A DNA stretch of 38,430 nucleotides from UBA3478 sp038134285 (lineage in GTDB: Bacteria > Bacteroidota > Bacteroidia > Flavobacteriales > Flavobacteriaceae): the NCBI GenBank assembly GCA_038134285.1, contig JAYPUW010000011.1, forward strand, positions 1-38,430, given 5' to 3'. Below, one piece after another: positions 33,943 to 38,430 of this stretch. Under the pieces are notes generated by a model. That model was not told where the DNA came from and did no database searches. It worked only from the letters and a program-made list of their open reading frames with translations. The position numbers were made by a program, and so were the translations under genes. Numbering within the stretch: the stretch's first letter is position 1; every line of letters begins with the position of its first letter.

Positions 33943-34362
33943 TTAAAACTGCTCTCTACCTGAAAAATGAAATGCAGCCTCTATTTCTGCGTTTTCATCG
34001 CTGTCAGATCCGTGTACTGCGTTTTCTCCGATTGAAGTAGCATACATTTTTCTGATCGTTCCTTCAGCTGCTTCGGCAGGATTCGTTGCTCCAATGAGCA
34101 TTCTAAAGTCATCAACAGCATTTTCTTTTTCTAAAATGGCGGCCACGATTGGCCCACTGCTCATAAAAGAAACCAATTCTGGAAAGAAAGGACGCTCTTT
34201 GTGAACAGCATAGAAAAGTGAGGCGTCTCGCTCACTCATCTGCGTAAGCTTCATGGCCACTATTTTGAATCCAGAGCTTGTGATGCGCTCTAGAATGGCT
34301 CCAATATGCTGGTTTTTAACCGCATCTGGTTTAATCATTGTAAAGGTTCGGGTACCCGACAT
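33943..34362 (-). CDS. ndk: Nucleoside diphosphate kinase
   Basis: A 139-residue enzyme balancing NTP and dNTP pools by phosphate transfer through a His intermediate. MIKPDAV (9-15), the YAVHKERPFF segment, MLIGATNPAEAAEGTIR, and NAVHGSDSDENAEIEAAFHF with catalytic His117 are all present. Full length with the start at ATG 34362. A full-match -7 box (TACTTTTG) lies 18-25 bases upstream. Convergent with DUF721 with zero bases between stops and no visible terminator. Confidence 0.97.
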   Translation of the reverse strand: MSGTRTFTMIKPDAVKNQHIGAILERITSSGFKIVAMKLTQMSERDASLFYAVHKERPFFPELVSFMSSGPIVAAILEKENAVDDFRMLIGATNPAEAAEGTIRKMYATSIGENAVHGSDSDENAEIEAAFHFSGREQF

Positions 34363-34379
34363 AGTGCTTATTTTTTGTG

Positions 34380-34387
34380 CAAAAGTA
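34380..34387 (-). promoter_or_regulatory. -7 promoter element of ndk
   Basis: On the minus strand this reads TACTTTTG in the context cGTACTTTTGCAC, a full match to TAnnTTTG. It sits in the 33-bp gap between ndk and the phosphatase gene, so the rest of the promoter overlaps the phosphatase 3' end. Confidence 0.65.
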
Positions 34388-34395
34388 CGGCGATT

Positions 34396-35442
34396 TTAGA
34401 ATTCTACTCTTAAGGATTCAAAAACCTCACCTTGATCTCCGACGATATAGGCCTGAAGCTCCTTTGAATCGAAGTCAAAATCTAGTATACCGAAACTCGT
34501 TGTAGAAACTACCTCCTTTACACGATAGGTATTGGGCTCACCAGAAAATCCATTGTACGAATGCGTCAAGCCACTTGAAGTAAAATCTAGAAGCGGAAAG
34601 CTTCTTTTAGCATCGGGATTTAATAGTGAAAACTCAGAGATATGTCGGTCGCCTGATAGGATGACAATTGGGATGGGCGAGCTTTCAATGATTTCGAGCA
34701 AGCGATCCCGCTCATGCGGCAAGTTGTTCCATTTCTCAAATCCGTGCTCTGCTGATAACACTTGAATACTTGAATTGATCACAATGAAATCGTCTTCACT
34801 GTTTTGGATTTCATTACTCAACCAGATCCATTGAGCCTCCCCCAACATCGTACCCTCTCCATAAATGCTTGGCTGATAACGCATATCACCTTCGCCTTCT
34901 GTAAGTGCCGATCTAAAATAGCGCGTGTCGAGATTAAGAATAGCTAGAGAGTGTAACCCAAAAGAAATCCGTTGCTTATGGTATACTCCAGGGTGGCTTC
35001 TAACTGGATGATCTTCTGGGATCTTTAAAAAACGAAGCAAAGCCTCTTTGCTCTCATCTTTTATTTCAAAGGTGGCACCTCCGTCGTTTAAACCGTAATC
35101 GTGATCGTCCCAGGTTCCTGAAATAGGTACTTCAGAGGCCAATTTGGCATAAGCAGGTAGTTGAGCTAGTTCGCTATAAAAAGATTCTATTTTATCCACC
35201 TGATCTGTATCGGCATAGATGATATCCCCACCCCAAACAAAAACCTGAGGTTTAGCATTGTAAATATCGTCCCACAGCGCATTGGGCTCTAGATGATTAT
35301 TACAAGATCCAAAGCTGAGTCTAAATACATTTTTAGCTAGTGGAAGCACGCTTTGTGTAGGCTCGTTTTTGGTGGTATTGCATCCGGAAAAACCTGTAAT
35401 CACAAAGAGTGTTAAACAGAACTTTTTTAGTTGATTTTTCAT
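34396..35442 (-). CDS. PhoD-like metallophosphatase lipoprotein
   Basis: About 348 residues from ATG 35442 (35448 and 35469 are alternative starts). The N-terminus has a lipobox ending GFSGC (Cys21), so it is probably a membrane-anchored envelope protein. Metal-binding motifs of the PhoD/calcineurin-like superfamily are present: FGSCN, VFVWGGDIIYAD, SGTWDDHDYGLNDGG and ILSGDRHISEFS. Members hydrolyse phosphate mono- or diesters; in Bacteroidota several are phospholipase-like. Substrate cannot be told. Starts 67 bp from the divergent nrnA gene. Confidence 0.86.
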   Translation of the reverse strand: MKNQLKKFCLTLFVITGFSGCNTTKNEPTQSVLPLAKNVFRLSFGSCNNHLEPNALWDDIYNAKPQVFVWGGDIIYADTDQVDKIESFYSELAQLPAYAKLASEVPISGTWDDHDYGLNDGGATFEIKDESKEALLRFLKIPEDHPVRSHPGVYHKQRISFGLHSLAILNLDTRYFRSALTEGEGDMRYQPSIYGEGTMLGEAQWIWLSNEIQNSEDDFIVINSSIQVLSAEHGFEKWNNLPHERDRLLEIIESSPIPIVILSGDRHISEFSLLNPDAKRSFPLLDFTSSGLTHSYNGFSGEPNTYRVKEVVSTTSFGILDFDFDSKELQAYIVGDQGEVFESLRVEF

Positions 35443-35496
35443 ATTCATACACTTTATAAAGCTATTCAAATTACGATAGCAGACTCAAATTAATTG

Positions 35497-35504
35497 TATC
35501 TTCG
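35497..35504 (+). promoter_or_regulatory. Possible -7 element of nrnA
   Basis: TATCTTCG differs by one base from TAnnTTTG and ends 5 bases before the nrnA ATG, again implying an almost leaderless transcript. The gap to the divergent phosphatase gene is 67 bp. Confidence 0.35.
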
Positions 35505-35509
35505 AAGTT

Positions 35510-36532
35510 ATGAGTTTATTACCCTTAAGGGAACTTCAAAACGCTTTAAATACGCCCAAAAAAGTGGTGGTGATCCCACATAAAAACCCAGATGGTGACG
35601 CCCTAGGCTCATGCCTCGCCTTGCAGCACTTTCTGAATACCCTACAACACGACTGCACGGTGGTGTCTCCGAACGATTTTCCGGATTTCTTAAAGTGGCT
35701 TCCCGGTGCTGATCACATAGTTATTGCAGAATCAAACCTCGAAAATGCTTTTTCGCTAATACGATCTGCGGATTTAGTATTTACCTTAGATTTTAATGAT
35801 CTGTCTCGCGCTGGACTCCTAGAGAACGCACTGGTGGAATATGAAGGCAAAGCCATAATGATAGATCACCATATTGATCCTAAAGCCTACCCCACTATAA
35901 CTTACAGCGACACCTCTATGAGCTCAACCTGTGAGATGGTATACAATGTAATTACTCAGCTTGGGGGATCCGAAGCGTTAACACCTGCTATTAGCAGTTG
36001 TCTCTACACCGGGATCATGACAGACACAGGCTCTTTCAAATATCCTTCAGCTACTGCTACAACCTTACGTGTTGCAGCTGATCTTGTTGATCATGGTGCC
36101 GATAAAACGTCAATCGCACAAGCCTTATACGATCAAGGACATCTAAGTCGTTTCAAATTGATGGGAAGAGCAATTGAAAGTCTAGAAGTTATTGCGCCTC
36201 ATGCTACTGCACTAATGTATATAACTGAGAAAGACAAATCGGATTGCCTCTTTAAAAGAGGTGATACTGAAGGTTTTGTAAACATGGGATTGCAGTTAAA
36301 AGGGGTTTTCTTCTCTGTTATCTTCATCGAAAATGCTGAAGACCAAATGATCAAAATCTCTTTTAGATCTTCGGGTGACTTTGACGTCAATACCTTTGCA
36401 CGAAAGCATTTTAACGGGGGCGGACACAAAAATGCCGCTGGAGGGCGCAGCGAGCAATCATTATCAGAAACATTAGCGTACTTTAGGTCTTTATTACCTG
36501 AATATTTATCCACTTTAAAATCTCACCTATGA
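35510..36532 (+). CDS. nrnA: DHH/DHHA1 phosphoesterase, NrnA-like (nanoRNase / pAp phosphatase)
   Basis: A 340-residue cytoplasmic phosphoesterase that degrades short RNA oligonucleotides and dephosphorylates pAp in characterised relatives. Metal-binding motifs are HKNPDGDALGS (24-34), the Asp in TLDFNDLSR (about 93-100), IDHHIDP (118-124), and TDTGSFKYPSAT. The DHHA1 domain ends with HFNGGGHKNAAGG (300-312). Length fits NrnA (about 313-340). It overlaps the immunophilin gene by 4 bp (ATGA). Confidence 0.92.
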   Translation: MSLLPLRELQNALNTPKKVVVIPHKNPDGDALGSCLALQHFLNTLQHDCTVVSPNDFPDFLKWLPGADHIVIAESNLENAFSLIRSADLVFTLDFNDLSRAGLLENALVEYEGKAIMIDHHIDPKAYPTITYSDTSMSSTCEMVYNVITQLGGSEALTPAISSCLYTGIMTDTGSFKYPSATATTLRVAADLVDHGADKTSIAQALYDQGHLSRFKLMGRAIESLEVIAPHATALMYITEKDKSDCLFKRGDTEGFVNMGLQLKGVFFSVIFIENAEDQMIKISFRSSGDFDVNTFARKHFNGGGHKNAAGGRSEQSLSETLAYFRSLLPEYLSTLKSHL

Positions 36533-37659
36533 ATTTAAACTTCCGAAAAATTGGACTTTTATTAGCGCTAGGAACTCTCATCATATCTTGTTCCAAGTAC
36601 GGCGACCTAGAAAACGGAATCTACGCTGTGATGGACACCAGCAAAGGCGAAATGATTCTAGAGTTGCATGCGGATAAAACTCCGGTAACAGTGGCAAACT
36701 TTGTATCCCTGGCTGAAGGTAACAGCAAATACGTAAGCGACAACTACGCAAATCAGCCTTACTATAACAACACCCTATTTCACAGGGTTATTAAAGACTT
36801 TATGATTCAAGGTGGAGATCCTACAGGGACAGGTCAAGGAGGCCCAGGGTATCGCTTTAAGGACGAATTTGACGAAAGCCTAACCCACGGTGGTAAAGGA
36901 ATACTATCAATGGCAAATTCAGGGCCTTATACCAATGGAAGTCAATTTTTTATTACGCATGAAGAGACTCCATGGCTTGACCAAAGACATACTGTTTTTG
37001 GAAAATTAATCAAAGGCGAGGCCGTTTTAGATTCTATCGCAACTGCTGCTACAGATCCGACCGACAAACCCCTTGACAGTATTGTTTTGCAATCCGTGGC
37101 AATTGTTCGCGTTGGTAGCGAGGCAGAGTCATTCGATGCCAATGAGATTTTAGACGACTACTTCGGTGCCATTGAAGCCGAGAAAAAGGCCTACGCTAAA
37201 TTTAGAGAAGAGCGTGCCTTAAGTATTAAAATGACTTTCGACTCTGATGATGTAATTACCACTGAAAGCGGGTTACAGTTCACAGTTCTCGAAACACCGA
37301 CAGGCGGAAAGCCAGATTCAAGAGCTCAAATTGGATTGAATTATGCTGGATGGCTTGTTGACGGACAGCTCTTCGACACTAATATTGCCGGAATTGCCGA
37401 AAAGGATCAAAATTTTGAACAAATCAACGCGATGCATCGTGGCCAGTTCATGCCGCTCATGATGACAGTAGATCCAAGCGCTCCGATGATCGCTGGATTT
37501 AAAGAAGCCGTTTTTAACATGTCTTACGGAGAAAAAAGACTCATCAAGATTCCTTCAGACCTTGCTTATGGATCTCAAGGTGCCGGAGGGGTTATTCCAC
37601 CAGACGCTGATCTTATTTTTCAGCTTGAATTAATTGATCCAAACCAAAATGAAGATTAA
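36529..37659 (+). CDS. Dual immunophilin lipoprotein: cyclophilin plus FKBP peptidyl-prolyl isomerase
   Basis: A 376-residue lipoprotein (lipobox LIISC, Cys21) joining two unrelated isomerase folds. The cyclophilin domain (about 30-195) has LFHRVIKDFMIQGGDP, GGPGYRFKDEF, SMANSGPYTNGSQFFITH and LDQRHTVFGKL. After a helical linker, an FKBP domain (about 245-372) follows with GLNYAGWLVDGQLFDTN, MIAGFKEAVFNMSYGEKRLIKIP and LAYGSQGAGGVIPPDADLIF. Cyclophilin-FKBP fusions of this order (CFBP) have been described in flavobacteria. It likely folds exported proteins in the periplasm. Confidence 0.92.
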   Translation: MNLNFRKIGLLLALGTLIISCSKYGDLENGIYAVMDTSKGEMILELHADKTPVTVANFVSLAEGNSKYVSDNYANQPYYNNTLFHRVIKDFMIQGGDPTGTGQGGPGYRFKDEFDESLTHGGKGILSMANSGPYTNGSQFFITHEETPWLDQRHTVFGKLIKGEAVLDSIATAATDPTDKPLDSIVLQSVAIVRVGSEAESFDANEILDDYFGAIEAEKKAYAKFREERALSIKMTFDSDDVITTESGLQFTVLETPTGGKPDSRAQIGLNYAGWLVDGQLFDTNIAGIAEKDQNFEQINAMHRGQFMPLMMTVDPSAPMIAGFKEAVFNMSYGEKRLIKIPSDLAYGSQGAGGVIPPDADLIFQLELIDPNQNED

Positions 37660-37669
37660 ATCTTTACCT

Positions 37670-38430
37670 ATGAAAAAAGCCTTTGTTCTAGCAGCTCTTT
37701 TCTTTTATTGGGGTGCCTTTTCTCAAGACTATTTTCCTGTTAGTGAAGGAGTTAAGTTTGTTAACTCTAACTATCATGCGTTTACAGGAGCCACCATTCA
37801 GGTAGACCCTGATATCCAATACACAAACGCCACATTATTGATCCAAAATGGAAAAGTGGTAGCTGTAGGTAAAAATGTCAAATTACCCCCAAATACGGTA
37901 ATCGAAGATGCGAGTGGGCTTTACATTTATCCATCATTCATTGACGCCTTTAGCACCTTTGGCGTAAATAAACCGAAAAGCTTATCTTCTAACGGAAGAT
38001 CTCCACAATATGAGCCTACACGTGAAGGATTTTATTGGAACGATCATATCCGACCAGAAGTACAAGCTGTTGACCATTTCTCCTATTCGGAAAGGGATGC
38101 CAAACAACTTAGGGATGCAGGTATCGGTGTAGTTAACACTCATCATGCTGATGGCATCGCTCGAGGTACTGGGCTAACGGTGCTTTTGGATGACGAAGGA
38201 TCATTAGCACAACGTATTCTTGACACCCAATCGAGTAGTTTCTATTCGTTTCAAAAAAGTGTTCAGTCAAGACAATCGTACCCCTCGTCGCTTATGGGAA
38301 CGATGGCCCTACTGCGGCAAGTAAATCACGATTTAAAGTGGTACCAGTCAGGTGCGTCTGAAAGCAGAGATCGATCCCTTGAAGCCCTTATCGCGCAACA
38401 AAAACTACCACAATTTTTTGAGGCAGGCGG
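37670..38430 (+). CDS. Exported amidohydrolase-superfamily protein, cut by the window end
   Basis: An open frame from ATG 37670 to the end of the window (253 codons, no stop). Signal peptide MKKAFVLAALFFYWGAFSQ, then an amidohydrolase-like N-terminal beta domain (TNATLLIQNGKVVAVGKNVKLP) and IEDASGLYIYPSFIDAF. In active members this segment reads P-G-x-I-D-x-H-x-H; here Phe94 and Thr96 stand at the two His positions. Later THHADGIARGTG and a long insert resemble large (about 1000-residue) amidohydrolase-like proteins of Bacteroidota. Begins 10 bases after the immunophilin stop. Activity is doubtful without the rest of the gene. Confidence 0.82.
   Translation, partial: MKKAFVLAALFFYWGAFSQDYFPVSEGVKFVNSNYHAFTGATIQVDPDIQYTNATLLIQNGKVVAVGKNVKLPPNTVIEDASGLYIYPSFIDAFSTFGVNKPKSLSSNGRSPQYEPTREGFYWNDHIRPEVQAVDHFSYSERDAKQLRDAGIGVVNTHHADGIARGTGLTVLLDDEGSLAQRILDTQSSSFYSFQKSVQSRQSYPSSLMGTMALLRQVNHDLKWYQSGASESRDRSLEALIAQQKLPQFFEAG

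Noticed and set aside
1..38430. CRISPR arrays, insertion sequences, prophage or defence islands
   Set aside because: No regularly spaced repeats, transposase-like genes, integrase genes or recognisable defence proteins were found; apart from the 14.2-15.0 kb relics the region is filled by conserved genes.

Overview
The window looks like ordinary chromosome from a member of the Bacteroidota, most likely a marine flavobacterium (Flavobacteriales). The basis is the gene content (DUF2911, DUF2490, DUF5683, WbqC, paired rhomboids beside mutL, a cyclophilin-FKBP fusion lipoprotein), promoter-like TAnnTTTG boxes, and weak or absent Shine-Dalgarno signals. Gene packing is dense, with many 1-14 bp overlaps. 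I see no insertion sequence, prophage, CRISPR array or rRNA.

Layout. 1-5.9 kb: a MarR regulator starts a fatty acid beta-oxidation operon (marR-fadN-fadA-fadE, the last three in the same order as Bacillus subtilis fadNAE), closed by a clear terminator. 5.9-10.5 kb: two exported proteins, an M28 metallopeptidase with a fibronectin-like tail and a 1042-residue sortilin/BNR-repeat protein. 10.5-13.7 kb: a redox block with a PaiB-like flavoprotein, OxyR carrying both redox cysteines, and on the other strand thioredoxin reductase, a DUF4442 hotdog protein and a small conserved protein. 13.8-15.0 kb: a periplasmic rhodanese, then a gene graveyard not seen as ORFs: a DUF2490 gene with five in-frame stops and a frameshift, running into what looks like the last ~35 codons of cytochrome bd subunit II (cydB). 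15.0-18.1 kb: DUF2911 protein, a phytase-like propeller protein, a serine hydrolase, and a tRNA-Pro(GGG) next to a terminator nested in a 22-nt inverted repeat. 18.1-21.2 kb: a PQQ-type sugar dehydrogenase lipoprotein, then divergent murQ and anmK (cell-wall MurNAc recycling) separated by 48 bp that hold a perfect 14-bp palindrome. 21.2-27.5 kb: a long co-directional run, udk-ftsB/divIC-parA-parB-DUF5683-dapB-lepB-wbqC. 27.5-32.5 kb (minus strand): TPR protein, ribH, a small membrane protein, mutL and two rhomboid proteases. 32.6-38.4 kb: recF-DUF721(dciA-like), convergent ndk and a PhoD-like phosphatase, then nrnA, a dual immunophilin and an amidohydrolase-like gene cut by the window end.

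Most of this is conserved housekeeping, and I do not see a convincing new defence or mobile system. The observations most worth checking are the decayed DUF2490/cydB locus, the murQ/anmK operator-like palindrome, the inverted repeat starting exactly at the tRNA 3' end, and altered metal ligands in the M28 peptidase and the terminal amidohydrolase-like protein.
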